From Companilactobacillus crustorum JCM 15951 (GTDB taxonomy: Bacteria; Bacillota; Bacilli; Lactobacillales; Lactobacillaceae), in assembly GCF_001434585.1 (NCBI RefSeq), contig NZ_AZDB01000003.1:46973-110972 (forward strand): a stretch of 64,000 nucleotides of DNA, read 5' to 3'. Numbering within the stretch: position 1 is the first letter of the stretch; each line of letters begins with the position of its first letter. Under the pieces are notes generated by a model. It had not been told where the DNA came from, searched no databases, and saw only the letters and a program-made list of their open reading frames with translations. Below are positions 27,007-35,938 of the stretch, piece after piece. The position numbers were made by a program, and so were the translations under genes.

Positions 27007-27052
27007 TGTCTAATTGTTGGTTAAAAAATTGACCAATGATTGGACATTTTTT
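27007..27052 (+). terminator. Terminator after the YfcC-family gene
   Basis: TGTCTAATTGTTGGT pairs imperfectly with ACCAATGATTGGACA and is followed by T6. It ends the transporter transcript just before the fumC promoter. Confidence 0.75.
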
Positions 27053-27054
27053 GT

Positions 27055-27083
27055 TTGGGCGAAACTTTCAACTTCGCTATAAT
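27055..27083 (+). promoter_or_regulatory. fumC promoter
   Basis: TTGGGC (27055-27060), 17-base spacer, perfect TATAAT (27078-27083), 31 bases before the fumC ATG. Confidence 0.65.
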
Positions 27084-27113
27084 TGAAATAACAACTTTGT
27101 TTTGGAGGGAAAA

Positions 27114-28499
27114 ATGTCAGATTATAGAATTGAAGAAGATACTTTAGGTAAAGTAAAAATTCCGGTTGAGGCTATGTGGGGTGCACAAACTGAACGTAGT
27201 CGTCATAATTTTTCGACTGGCGCTAAGATGCCTTTGACAATTATCAGGGCCTTATTGCAAATTAAAAAGGCTGCTGCGCTTGCAAACAAGGAAGCTCAAG
27301 CTCTTTCTGCTGCTAAGTCAGATTTGATAGTAGAGGCAATTGATCAGTTATTGAAATTGAATGATGCTGAATTGAGAAAAGATTTTCCTTTAGTGGTTTA
27401 TCAAACTGGTTCAGGAACACAAACTAATATGAACGTAAACGAAGTTGTGGCACATGTGGCTGCACAGCTCAATTCAAAAATTGAGATTTTACCAAATGAC
27501 GATGTCAATCATGGTCAGAGTTCGAATGACATTTTTCCAACAGCAATGAATATTACAGCGGCCATGGCCATTGATGAGTTAGTGGATTCGACAAAACATT
27601 TGGTTGCTGAATTGAAAGCGAAACAAACACAATATTGGAAAGTAGTTAAAATTGGACGTACTCATTTGCAAGATGCTACTCCTTTAACTTTCGGTCAAGA
27701 AATAAGTGGCTGGGTTAGTATGCTGGAACATGATTTAAGTTATTTACAAGAACTTAATCAAACATTGGGTGAATTGGCAATAGGTGGGACTGCTGTAGGG
27801 ACAGGACTAAATGCTGCACCAGGTTTTGCTGAAAAAATTGCTGTACAGATGAGTCAAACTTATCAACATGAATTTACGGCTGATAATAATAAGTTCTATG
27901 GTTTAGCAGCTCACTCAGGGTTAAACGTTGTTCATGGAGCGATGAAAACTTTAGCTAGTGATTTGTTGAAGATTGCTAATGACGTGCGTTTTTTGGCTAG
28001 TGGTCCGCGTTCTGGATATGGAGAATTGAATATCCCTGCAAATGAGCCAGGGTCATCTATCATGCCTGGAAAAGTTAATCCAACTCAAGCTGAAGCGATA
28101 ACTATGGCTGCAGTTAGAGTGATGGGGAATGATGTCACCGTAAATGTGGCAGCTAGTCAGGGAAACTTTGAAATGAACGTTTATAAACCTGTGCTAATTT
28201 ATACATTTTTAGAGTCAGCTGAGTTGCTGACGGGAACGATAACTGGTTTTGCTGACAAAATGATTGCTGGTATGACAGTTAATGAAGCTCGTATGGAAGA
28301 ACTAGTTGACCAATCATTAATGACAGTAACGGCTTTGTCGCCACATATTGGATATCATCAGAGTGCAGAGATTGCTCAACAAGCCCAAAAAGCTGGCACA
28401 ACCTTGCGAGAAGCAGCCATAAAATCAGGCTCAGTAACGGCAGAGCAATTTGACAAATGGGTAGTACCGATTGATATGACTGGAATTGAGGAGAAATAA
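27114..28499 (+). CDS. fumC: Class II fumarate hydratase
   Basis: Reversible hydration of fumarate to L-malate. The 461-residue product carries the superfamily signature GSSIMPGKVNP at 313-323, GRTHLQDATP at 181-190, and QTGSGTQTNMNVNEV at 97-111. ATG 27114 follows GGAGGG at 27104-27109; the in-frame TTG 27102 lies within that ribosome-binding site. The flavoprotein gene begins one base after its stop, so malate entering the cell could be dehydrated to fumarate and reduced to succinate. Confidence 0.95.
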   Translation: MSDYRIEEDTLGKVKIPVEAMWGAQTERSRHNFSTGAKMPLTIIRALLQIKKAAALANKEAQALSAAKSDLIVEAIDQLLKLNDAELRKDFPLVVYQTGSGTQTNMNVNEVVAHVAAQLNSKIEILPNDDVNHGQSSNDIFPTAMNITAAMAIDELVDSTKHLVAELKAKQTQYWKVVKIGRTHLQDATPLTFGQEISGWVSMLEHDLSYLQELNQTLGELAIGGTAVGTGLNAAPGFAEKIAVQMSQTYQHEFTADNNKFYGLAAHSGLNVVHGAMKTLASDLLKIANDVRFLASGPRSGYGELNIPANEPGSSIMPGKVNPTQAEAITMAAVRVMGNDVTVNVAASQGNFEMNVYKPVLIYTFLESAELLTGTITGFADKMIAGMTVNEARMEELVDQSLMTVTALSPHIGYHQSAEIAQQAQKAGTTLREAAIKSGSVTAEQFDKWVVPIDMTGIEEK

Positions 28500-28500
28500 A

Positions 28501-29889
28501 ATGGCTGAAAAATTTAGTTTTGAACCGACTGATTTAAAGCAATTAAAAGACAATTACGATGTCATAATTATTGGTTCTGGAGGTGCTGGTTTAACTAGTG
28601 CAATTCAGGCCTATGAATTGGGGTTATCACCGGTAATTTTAGAAAAAATGGATAAGCTTGGTGGTAATACAACGCGAGCTTCTTCAGGGATGAATGCCGC
28701 CGAAACTTTTGTTCAGTTGAACCATAAAATTGTTGATAGTTTTGCTGATTTCTATAACGAAACATTCGTTGGTGGCGGTAAAATGAATAATCCGGAACTG
28801 TTGAAATTCTTTACTGAACATGGCGCTTTGGCTATTGATTGGTTAGATCAACATGATATCAAGCTAGATGATTTAACTATTACTGGCGGTATGAAAACGA
28901 TGAGAACTCATCGACCTAGTTCTTTGGCGCCGATTGGGGGATATTTAGTAACTGAGTTATTGAAATACATTGCTAAATATCAGATTCCTTTGTTCGATAA
29001 TATAAAGGTTACAGATTTGTTGACAGATAATGATCAAATTGTTGGGGTTAAGGCTTTTTCTAATCGTGAAATAAAAATTCAAGCTAAAGCAGTAGTTTTA
29101 GCCACAGGCGGTTTTGGCGCTGGCAAAGATCTTTTAGCACAATATCGTTCCGATTTATTGAATTTACGGACCACTAATCAACCCGGCGCTACCGGGGATG
29201 GCTTGAAATTAGCTCAAAAAGTAGGAGCTAAACTGGTGGATATGGATCAGGTTCAAGTTCATCCTACCGTTCAGCAGGATACGCCACATGCATTTTTAAT
29301 AGGCGAGGCTGTCCGTGGTGAGGGAGCCATTTTAGTTAATAATTCAGGACAACGTTTTGTTAATGAATTGGATACCAGAAAGAATGTTACGCAGGCAATT
29401 GATGATTTGGGTGGAACTGGAGCTTATTTGATTTTTGATCAAAGTATTAGAAATCGAGTTAAGGCGATTGAATTTTATGACCATATTGGTTTAGTTGAGA
29501 CAGGCCAAACACTTTCTGCATTAGCAGAGACAATTAAGGTTGATATTAATTCACTTCAAAGTACAGTTAATAATTGGAATCAAGCGGTCAAGATTAAAAA
29601 TGATCAAGACTTTGGAAGAAAAACAGGGATGGAGCGAGATATTTCAGAAGCACCATTCTTTGCAATCCATATTGCTCCAGCAGTGCATTATACTATGGGT
29701 GGAGTAGCAATTAATCATCAGACCCAAGTCCTTGATGAAGCTAATCAACCAATAGCAGGGTTATTTGCGGCCGGAGAAGTAGCTGGTGGCTTACACGGCA
29801 ATAATCGTATTGGCGGAAATTCTATTGCTGAAACGGTAGTCTTTGGTCGCCAAGCTGGACAACAAGTGTATAAGTATTTAAAAGGGTAG
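28501..29889 (+). CDS. FAD-dependent fumarate reductase-like flavoprotein
   Basis: 462 residues. The FAD Rossmann motif IIGSGGAGLTSAIQA is near residue 21, TTRASSGMNAAET is the substrate-loop region, and HGNNRIGGNSIAETVVFGRQAG closes the FAD domain. It matches the soluble flavocytochrome-c/FrdA-type fumarate reductases of lactobacilli, without heme or an FMN-binding domain. It would reoxidise reduced flavin or NADH by making succinate. ATG 28501 follows GAGGAG; fumC is immediately upstream and a terminator follows. Confidence 0.87.
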   Translation: MAEKFSFEPTDLKQLKDNYDVIIIGSGGAGLTSAIQAYELGLSPVILEKMDKLGGNTTRASSGMNAAETFVQLNHKIVDSFADFYNETFVGGGKMNNPELLKFFTEHGALAIDWLDQHDIKLDDLTITGGMKTMRTHRPSSLAPIGGYLVTELLKYIAKYQIPLFDNIKVTDLLTDNDQIVGVKAFSNREIKIQAKAVVLATGGFGAGKDLLAQYRSDLLNLRTTNQPGATGDGLKLAQKVGAKLVDMDQVQVHPTVQQDTPHAFLIGEAVRGEGAILVNNSGQRFVNELDTRKNVTQAIDDLGGTGAYLIFDQSIRNRVKAIEFYDHIGLVETGQTLSALAETIKVDINSLQSTVNNWNQAVKIKNDQDFGRKTGMERDISEAPFFAIHIAPAVHYTMGGVAINHQTQVLDEANQPIAGLFAAGEVAGGLHGNNRIGGNSIAETVVFGRQAGQQVYKYLKG

Positions 29890-29897
29890 TTGTTAAT

Positions 29898-29944
29898 AAA
29901 AAAAGCCTGATGACTTAAAAAAATTAGTCATTAGGCTTTTTTTT
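29898..29944. terminator. Terminator after the fumarate reductase gene
   Basis: AAAAAAGCCTGATGACT pairs with AGTCATTAGGCTTTTTT (one U-G), with A- and T-runs on both sides, so it also serves the minus-strand HAD gene ending at 29955. Confidence 0.9.
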
Positions 29945-29954
29945 ATTTAAGGGA

Positions 29955-30581
29955 TTAAATTAGTTTAACTAAATCAGTTGGCTTTTCTAGGAGATAGTCG
30001 ACTTTAGAAAATTCAGGATTATCTTTTGCACCCCAGCTAGCTAGGGCAAACTCAACATTGGCGCCCCGAGCACATTGGAAATCATAGATTGAATCGCCGA
30101 TATAGAGGGTATTGATTGGATCAATTTTTAAGGATTCAATTGCTTTTAAAATAGGCTCAGGATTAGGCTTATGAAGTTTTGTTTGAGAAGCGGTTATGCA
30201 GATATCAAAGTATTGTTGGATTGGAAAATTATCAAAAACCATTTTTAATTCCTGATCGGTTCTTGAAGTAACGATTCCCAACTGAACATTTTTATTAGTT
30301 AATTGTCGCAACATTATTTCAATTCCAGAAAATAAATTCGAATAGTGGAACATTGAATGGTCATTCTTTTCCCACAGATTCATTAATTCTTGACTGAGTT
30401 TGGGGTCATTAGAATATTTTTCGATTGCTTTGGTACCAGGAATACCTAAAATATAAAATAAATCTTCAGCCTTTGGTTCGACATTCAATATGTCCTTTAA
30501 AGTTTTTTGCCATGATTTAATAATAGTTTTCTCGGTATCAATTAAAGTTCCATCGACGTCAAATAAAATTGTTTTACTCAT
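29955..30581 (-). CDS. HAD-superfamily phosphatase (phosphoglycolate phosphatase/beta-PGM-like)
   Basis: 208 residues with an N-terminal DVDGTLIDTE motif I (nucleophile Asp 8), a helical C1 cap, LGIVTSRTDQE motif II, KPNPEPI with the motif III lysine and YIGDSIYDFQCA motif IV. Likely hydrolyses a small phosphorylated metabolite. ATG 30581 follows AAGGAG, only 10 bases after the DeoR-type regulator stop, so the two form a minus-strand operon. Confidence 0.85.
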   Translation of the reverse strand: MSKTILFDVDGTLIDTEKTIIKSWQKTLKDILNVEPKAEDLFYILGIPGTKAIEKYSNDPKLSQELMNLWEKNDHSMFHYSNLFSGIEIMLRQLTNKNVQLGIVTSRTDQELKMVFDNFPIQQYFDICITASQTKLHKPNPEPILKAIESLKIDPINTLYIGDSIYDFQCARGANVEFALASWGAKDNPEFSKVDYLLEKPTDLVKLI

Positions 30582-30591
30582 AATAATCTCC

Positions 30592-31344
30592 TTAAAGGTA
30601 AATCATTTGTGTTTTGGATTTTAATAGTTTGTTTTCCAAATTTTGAGGTAATTTGTCATTGGTGATGATGTAATCAATTTGATTTAAATTTAGAACCCGA
30701 AAATTATGTTTAACATTAATCTTGCTGCTATCTAGTAGTAAGACTATTTTTTTTGATTGTTTACGAATTTTAGTTTTGTAATCAATATCATCTTCATAAG
30801 CATAGTAGACACCATCTTCATCGATACCAACACAGCTTAAAAAGGCATAATCAAAACTATAATTCTCTAAATCTAAACAGGGTCTAGTACCGACTATACA
30901 ACGTTTTTCTGCATCCAGATTGCCACCCAAAATTCGAGCTTTACATTTCGAATGTCTAACCAGTTGATCTGCAATATCTAAAGAATTGGTAACGGCAAAA
31001 AGACTTGGATTAGTTAAGTATTGAGGCATGAATTCAATTGTTGTTGAAACATCCAAATAAATTTGTGTGGCCTGTTTAGCAAAAATAGCAGCCTTTTTAG
31101 CTAATTCCTGTTTAGCATTAACGAAATCATCGCTTCTTTGTAAATAGTTATCTAGTTTCTTAAAGGTATTTGGAAGACTAATTCCTCCATAATTACGATC
31201 AACCAAATTGTTCTCTGAAAGTTTGACGATATCACGCCTAGCAGTGTCACGAGAGGATTTAGTTAGGGCAATTATTTCCTTTAAAGTTAGGGTTTGTTTT
31301 TCTTGGAGTGTTTTTAAAATCAAGTCAAGTCGTTCTTTTTGCAT
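30592..31344 (-). CDS. DeoR-family transcriptional regulator
   Basis: 250 residues. The N-terminal HTH is TLKEIIALTKSSRDTARRDIVKLSENNLV with the YGG wing, and the C-terminal DeoR sensor domain includes YLDVSTTIEFMPQYL and FLSCVGIDEDGVYY. Such proteins repress sugar genes until a sugar phosphate binds. It lies downstream of the PTS-esterase operon on the same strand but beyond a terminator, with its own promoter region at 31345-31470, and is cotranscribed with a HAD phosphatase. Confidence 0.88.
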   Translation of the reverse strand: MQKERLDLILKTLQEKQTLTLKEIIALTKSSRDTARRDIVKLSENNLVDRNYGGISLPNTFKKLDNYLQRSDDFVNAKQELAKKAAIFAKQATQIYLDVSTTIEFMPQYLTNPSLFAVTNSLDIADQLVRHSKCKARILGGNLDAEKRCIVGTRPCLDLENYSFDYAFLSCVGIDEDGVYYAYEDDIDYKTKIRKQSKKIVLLLDSSKINVKHNFRVLNLNQIDYIITNDKLPQNLENKLLKSKTQMIYL

Positions 31345-31470
31345 AAGTATCCCTCTTTAAGCTACTTTAAGTATATCAATTATAATAACTTATTTTTACT
31401 TAAAGAACAATATAAATAATATAGGCTTTTTCTGGTTTTAGACTGGGAAATCTTTAATTATTTAAATTAA

Positions 31471-31513
31471 AATAAAGCCCCAATGACCGAAAGCTAGTCA
31501 TTGGGGCTTTATT
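31471..31513. terminator. Strong terminator after the PTS EIIBC gene
   Basis: A perfect 17-bp stem, AATAAAGCCCCAATGAC with GTCATTGGGGCTTTATT, between the EIIBC gene and the upstream region of the deoR-type gene. Confidence 0.9.
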
Positions 31514-31534
31514 ATATATTGATTGAAATTTTAA

Positions 31535-32959
31535 TTAAGCTTCCTGATCACTGGCGATCATTTTGTCATTGTAACCGAATAGATAAGTTAAGACAAAAGC
31601 GATTATGAAGGCCACTAAATGAGAAATTATATAGGCGGTAAAATTGGAATCAATTCCTCCTTTAGGATTGATGAAAGAAGGGAATCCAATCAGGCTGCCT
31701 GTAAATCCATAAATCACTAAGTGCATTCCTCCGGCGATTGCTCCTCCGATAGCGTTGCCAATCATGGTCATATAGAAAGCTTTTTTATATTTTAAAAGAA
31801 TTCCATAAAGAGAAGGTTCTGCAATTCCACATAAGTCAGAAACTCCGGCCGAATATCCTAGAGCTTCAAATTTTTGTTTTTTAGTTTTGATAGCAACGGC
31901 AAAGACTGAGCCAGCAATTCCTAAAGCAGTAATTGAAGTTAGAGCACATATTACACTTTGACCATTGACAGCTAAATCATTAATAACGATAGGAATCAAT
32001 GGCCAATGCAATCCGAAGACAACCAAGATAGGATAGAAAGCTCCATAGATGGCACCACCAACGATACCATTGAAGGCCAATAAACTAGAAATACCGTCTG
32101 CAAGTCCTTTACTTAAAACAGTGATAATTGGAGCAACCACTAATAATAAAGCGAAGGAAAGAATAATAATTTCAATGATAGGAACGAAGATACCTTGAAT
32201 CATATCTGGTATAACTTTTTTTAGATATTTTTCGACATATTTGCCTAGCCAGGCTGCAACAATAATAGGAAAAACTGAACCAGAGTAATTCATTATTTTA
32301 ACGGCAAAGTCACCCCAAAGACCTATTTCTGGTACTTTATTGGCAGAAATCCCAATAATATTTGGATGTATCAGAAAGGCCCCAATTACAGCAATAGCGA
32401 TTGGATCAGAACCTAATTTTCTGGCAGCTGTGAATCCTAAAATAACGGGTAAGAAATAAAAGATTGTGTCAGCCATAGTATTGATGAGCAAATAGATTCC
32501 GGCCTTATCGCTTAAAATTCCGGCACTTACTAGTCCAGCAAGAATACCCTTAGTGATTCCAGAGCCTGCTAGGACGCCAATGATAGGCATCATAGAGGCT
32601 GTAAGAACACCGATAAATTCATCGTAGCCATGTTTGAATTTAGCACCAAATTTTGAATTTTCTTTTGAATCAGAACTGTTAATTTCTTTTTCAACGTTTT
32701 CATCAGTAGCTAAACGGGGCAAAATTCCTAAAATAGCATTAAAAACGTCAGTTACTTTATTACCAATTACAATTTGATATTGACCTTGAGCCTCCATGAT
32801 TTTAATAACAACGTCAATATTTTCGATAGCTTTAGTGTCCGCTTTAGATTCATCCTTTAAAGTAAAGCGAAGTCGAGTCATACAGTGAATCAATGTATCA
32901 ATATTGTCATTTCCTCCAACAGAGTTAATGATTTGTTGGGCATCGGCTGTATAATCCAT
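31535..32959 (-). CDS. PTS EIIBC component, glucoside/sucrose class
   Basis: 474 residues: an N-terminal EIIB domain with the phosphocysteine C26 in HCMTRLRF, then an EIIC membrane domain of about ten helices (LTASMMPIIGVLAGSGITKG, FGLHWPLIPI, GISEPSLYG-type GIAEPSLYGILLK). No EIIA domain is fused or adjacent, so it must borrow one. The substrate is a sugar of the beta-glucoside/sucrose/trehalose group. ATG 32959 follows AAGGAG, 11 bases after the esterase gene; no glycosidase is in the operon. Confidence 0.9.
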   Translation of the reverse strand: MDYTADAQQIINSVGGNDNIDTLIHCMTRLRFTLKDESKADTKAIENIDVVIKIMEAQGQYQIVIGNKVTDVFNAILGILPRLATDENVEKEINSSDSKENSKFGAKFKHGYDEFIGVLTASMMPIIGVLAGSGITKGILAGLVSAGILSDKAGIYLLINTMADTIFYFLPVILGFTAARKLGSDPIAIAVIGAFLIHPNIIGISANKVPEIGLWGDFAVKIMNYSGSVFPIIVAAWLGKYVEKYLKKVIPDMIQGIFVPIIEIIILSFALLLVVAPIITVLSKGLADGISSLLAFNGIVGGAIYGAFYPILVVFGLHWPLIPIVINDLAVNGQSVICALTSITALGIAGSVFAVAIKTKKQKFEALGYSAGVSDLCGIAEPSLYGILLKYKKAFYMTMIGNAIGGAIAGGMHLVIYGFTGSLIGFPSFINPKGGIDSNFTAYIISHLVAFIIAFVLTYLFGYNDKMIASDQEA

Positions 32960-32970
32960 ATTTTTTCTCC

Positions 32971-33774
32971 TTAACAGAGCCTTTCTTCAGGCATGTATTC
33001 GATAGGTAGCCACTCTAAGATATTTTCTAAAAATTTGTCCCAGGAATACCAGTCGTGTTTACCATTAGTGAATTCAGCATCAATATTGATGCCTAATTGT
33101 TCTAGATTAGAAATGAGATTCAAGTTATCTTGATAAAGAAAATCTTGTTGACCACACCAAGCGTATAGATTGGGAACAGGTTCGTGTAGAGAAAGTTTCT
33201 GTTCAGCTAAATGTAAAAGATTTTCTGGGGAGACTTTAAAATCATCTCTTTTATTAATAACGCCGTTCCAATAATCGTTTGAACGAAAACTGGTGAGGAT
33301 TTTATTTGAGCCACTAGGATCAAAGGCACCGGATAACGCTGCGGCATAGCCAAAATTATTAGTAGATAAGGCTATTTTATAAGCTCCGTAACCTCCCATT
33401 GAACTACCCATGATAAAATTTTTGTCCCTTTTGGTAGATATTTGAGGAAATAAGTCATGTACTACTTGTGGCAATTTGATTGCAATCTCGTCATAATAAT
33501 TCATGTCGTAAGTTGTGTTTGCATACCAACTTAAATCAGCATTAGGTAAAACAACTGCCAGTGGAGTATTTTTAATAAGGCGTTCTAAGCGAGTATTTCT
33601 AAGCCATGAAGTGTTGTCGTCACTCATACCATGTAGTAAATAAAGTACTGGCAAATCAGTTAAAAGATCTTGATTCCAATTAGGAGAGTCAGCTGTTTTT
33701 TGTGGCAATAGGACATCCATCTGGCAGTCTTTTAACAGTGCATTTGAGAAGTAATTTATTTTTAAATGTGCCAT
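32971..33774 (-). CDS. Alpha/beta-hydrolase esterase (tributyrin esterase/EstA type)
   Basis: 267 residues with the serine-hydrolase elbow GSSMGG (Ser 125), Asp 211 in GQQDFLYQD and His 240 in GKHDWYSW, plus the oxyanion segment YLLHGMSDD. It resembles the esterase D/S-formylglutathione hydrolase family that includes lactic acid bacterial tributyrin esterases and cinnamoyl or acetyl-xylan esterases. I start at ATG 33774 because AAGGAG lies 6 bases upstream; the frame extends 18 codons further without support. It is first in the operon with PTS EIIBC and has no signal peptide. Confidence 0.87.
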   Translation of the reverse strand: MAHLKINYFSNALLKDCQMDVLLPQKTADSPNWNQDLLTDLPVLYLLHGMSDDNTSWLRNTRLERLIKNTPLAVVLPNADLSWYANTTYDMNYYDEIAIKLPQVVHDLFPQISTKRDKNFIMGSSMGGYGAYKIALSTNNFGYAAALSGAFDPSGSNKILTSFRSNDYWNGVINKRDDFKVSPENLLHLAEQKLSLHEPVPNLYAWCGQQDFLYQDNLNLISNLEQLGINIDAEFTNGKHDWYSWDKFLENILEWLPIEYMPEERLC

Positions 33775-33835
33775 TTTTTGCTCCTTAAATATTTTTTTTA
33801 AAAAAGCTTTTTTTATATCCTTTGACATTAGACAT

Positions 33836-33849
33836 TGTATACGCTTACA
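33836..33849. promoter_or_regulatory. cre site between esterase-PTS operon and AraC regulator
   Basis: TGTATACGCTTACA matches the CcpA cre consensus with one mismatch and lies 62 bases before the esterase start, suggesting glucose repression of the operon and possibly of the divergent regulator. Confidence 0.7.
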
Positions 33850-33915
33850 ATATCTAAGATAAGTTTATATTTGCTAACATAACTACCTTTTTTTGTCCTA
33901 TAGGAGGATTTAGAA

Positions 33916-34767
33916 ATGTCCACATCTATGGAGTTACTTGAATTTGAGTACGCTAATCCAGTGAAATGTATTTATCATCGTCCTGTTGGTGAAAAATATG
34001 TAGTTCCTCATTGGCATGAGGCTATTGAAATTACTTTTGTTGAAAAAGGCAATCCTGGGAAAATGTATCTTGAAGGTCAAGAATATTCTTTGAGTCAAGA
34101 TGATGTCTATGTAACGAATTCTCGCTTGATTCATAGTTTCGATACGGTTATAACGCCTGATCAGCGAATCATAACTTTGTTGATTAATTATGATTGGTTG
34201 CGTAACTGTTTGCCAAAGACGATTCGCAACAAAAAAATTGAATTGATCAAAGCACCAAAAAAAGACAGCCAGAGAGCTGCCTTTGCAAAGTTAATTGAAT
34301 TGATTAAGCAAGTTAAGGATATTCAAGTTCAAAATGTTGATGAATATGAACATTTGCATCAATTATCTCTAACGGTAGAACTAGTTAGTATTCTGATTAA
34401 AAATTTTGTTGTAGATAAGAAAGTAGAACAAAAGATTCCTGAAGTTATAAGTATGGCAATTGAAGATTTTCATAATCAATATTCGAGTGATCTGCGACTA
34501 ACGGACATGGCTAAGAAATACAATTATAGTTATGCATACTTTTCAAAGTTGTTTAAAAGATACTTAGGGATGTCTCCTAAAAAATATTTAACATTATTAC
34601 GTATTCAAAATGCAGCTGAGTTGATTGAAAAAACTGATGATAAGTTAACTACAATTGTCGTAAAAACTGGTTTTCCTGATGAAAAAAGCTTTTATGCTGC
34701 ATTTAAAGGTAAATATGGAAAAACACCTTCGGAATATCGAAAACAATTGCAGGTAACAACCGAATAA
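33916..34767 (+). CDS. AraC-family transcriptional regulator with cupin sensor
   Basis: 283 residues. The N-terminal cupin-like sugar sensor includes PHWHEAIEITFVEKGNPGKMYLEGQEYSL, and the C-terminal double HTH at about 185-280 includes YSSDLRLTDMAKKYNYSYAYFSKLFKRYLGMSPKKYL and TGFPDEKSFYAAFKGKYGKTPSEYR. It is divergent from the esterase-PTS operon with an 87-base gap after allowing for the true esterase start plus untranslated sequence, so it is the likely activator of that operon. ATG 33916 follows TAGGAGG. Confidence 0.9.
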   Translation: MSTSMELLEFEYANPVKCIYHRPVGEKYVVPHWHEAIEITFVEKGNPGKMYLEGQEYSLSQDDVYVTNSRLIHSFDTVITPDQRIITLLINYDWLRNCLPKTIRNKKIELIKAPKKDSQRAAFAKLIELIKQVKDIQVQNVDEYEHLHQLSLTVELVSILIKNFVVDKKVEQKIPEVISMAIEDFHNQYSSDLRLTDMAKKYNYSYAYFSKLFKRYLGMSPKKYLTLLRIQNAAELIEKTDDKLTTIVVKTGFPDEKSFYAAFKGKYGKTPSEYRKQLQVTTE

Positions 34768-34776
34768 AAAATCTAG

Positions 34777-34886
34777 GATTGGAGATATAACATTTATAGT
34801 TGTAGCAAAAATTTGGAAGAAAACATAACTTCACACCGCTTAATATGAAAGGGGCGGCAACTCAAAATCGAGTTGTCGTCCCTTTA
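34777..34886 (-). repeat. Intergenic repeat element, copy B (inverted)
   Basis: On the minus strand this repeats copy A: hairpin arms at 34848-34885 with the same AAAATC loop (two wobble pairs), then TTCATATTAA, CGG, GTGAAGTTATGTTTT and TTTTTGCT in the same order. It lies between the convergent AraC and aldo/keto reductase genes and serves as their shared terminator. Confidence 0.8.
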
Positions 34887-34889
34887 ACT

Positions 34890-35765
34890 TTATTTAGCAT
34901 TATTTTGATTTGTGTAGGTTGTTGAATGTTCAAGGAAGTCTTGGTCGTCTGGATCAGCACCGACTCGTTTGTCGCTATCCAATTTAGAAATTTGTGACAT
35001 TTCTTCTGGACTTAAGTCGAAATGAAAATCAAAGAGATCAATATTTTCCTTGATTCGACTCTCATGAGTAGACTTAGGAATAATAATCTCTCCACGTTGA
35101 ATATGCCAACGGAGAATTACTTGAGCGGGTGTTTTTTGGTGATCGCTAGCAATTTGTTTGATAACAGGATCATCGACGACTTTATTGATACCACCGCCAA
35201 GAGGACTCCAGGATTCGTGAGCAATGTTCTTTTCTTGTAGGTATTCGTGCAAATCATTTTCTTGCAAGTAAGGGTGAGTTTCAATTTGATCAACCATTGG
35301 AGTAATAGTTGCAGTTTTCATTAATTGTTCAATATGATGGGCTTTGAAGTTTGAAACACCAATGGCACGGATTTTTCCGGCCTTGTAAAGATCTTCCATG
35401 GCACGCCAATTTTCTTCAAAACCTGGAGCAGGCCAATGAATTAAGTAAAGATCCAAGTAGTCTAAACCAAGTTTTTGAAGTGAACTATTGAACTGAGCAA
35501 CTGTCTCATCGTATCCACGAACGTTATTCCATACTTTAGTGGTGATGAAGAGATATTTACGATCAATTCCAGTTTCTTTAATAGCCTTGCCGACAGCTTC
35601 TTCATTATCGTAAAAACTAGCTGTATCGATGTGTCTGTAGCCACTTTCGACTGCCCATTTAACACTATTGAGAACTTCATCGTCGTTCATTCTAAAAACT
35701 CCGAGTCCAACTTGGGGAATCATAACACCGTTTGCTAATTCGATATAAGGAATATTTGTAGCCAT
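34890..35765 (-). CDS. Aldo/keto reductase (2,5-diketo-D-gluconate reductase type)
   Basis: 291-residue NADPH-dependent reductase. The catalytic tetrad is visible as D47 (HIDTAS), Y52 (FYDNE), K77 (TTKVWN) and H110 (YLIHWP); the C-terminal IIPKSTHESRIKENIDLFDF binds NADPH. The substrate range of this family is broad (glyoxals, aldehydes, keto sugars). ATG 35765 follows AGGAGG. Single gene. Confidence 0.93.
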   Translation of the reverse strand: MATNIPYIELANGVMIPQVGLGVFRMNDDEVLNSVKWAVESGYRHIDTASFYDNEEAVGKAIKETGIDRKYLFITTKVWNNVRGYDETVAQFNSSLQKLGLDYLDLYLIHWPAPGFEENWRAMEDLYKAGKIRAIGVSNFKAHHIEQLMKTATITPMVDQIETHPYLQENDLHEYLQEKNIAHESWSPLGGGINKVVDDPVIKQIASDHQKTPAQVILRWHIQRGEIIIPKSTHESRIKENIDLFDFHFDLSPEEMSQISKLDSDKRVGADPDDQDFLEHSTTYTNQNNAK

Positions 35766-35855
35766 AAACTTACCTCCTGTGTAATTTCACTTACATTATA
35801 GCCCAGTTGTTTGTATATATTTTGTATAAATAATGTAAACCTTATAAATGATTAT

Positions 35856-35883
35856 TTTACAGAAAATTTATTATTAATTTACA
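35856..35883 (+). promoter_or_regulatory. Pho-box-like direct repeats upstream of phnD
   Basis: TTTACA-N5-TTTATT-N5-TTTACA: three units at an exact 11-bp period beginning 83 bases before the phnD ATG. The spacing and unit are those of the PhoP binding sites (TTnACA repeats) of Bacillus. The same unit and period occur before pstS (48610-48648), suggesting that both are induced by phosphate starvation. Confidence 0.65.
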
Positions 35884-35938
35884 AAGCTTTGTTAATCTAA
35901 AGTTGTTCAAAAAATAGAGAGAAAGTTGGGAGTTATTT

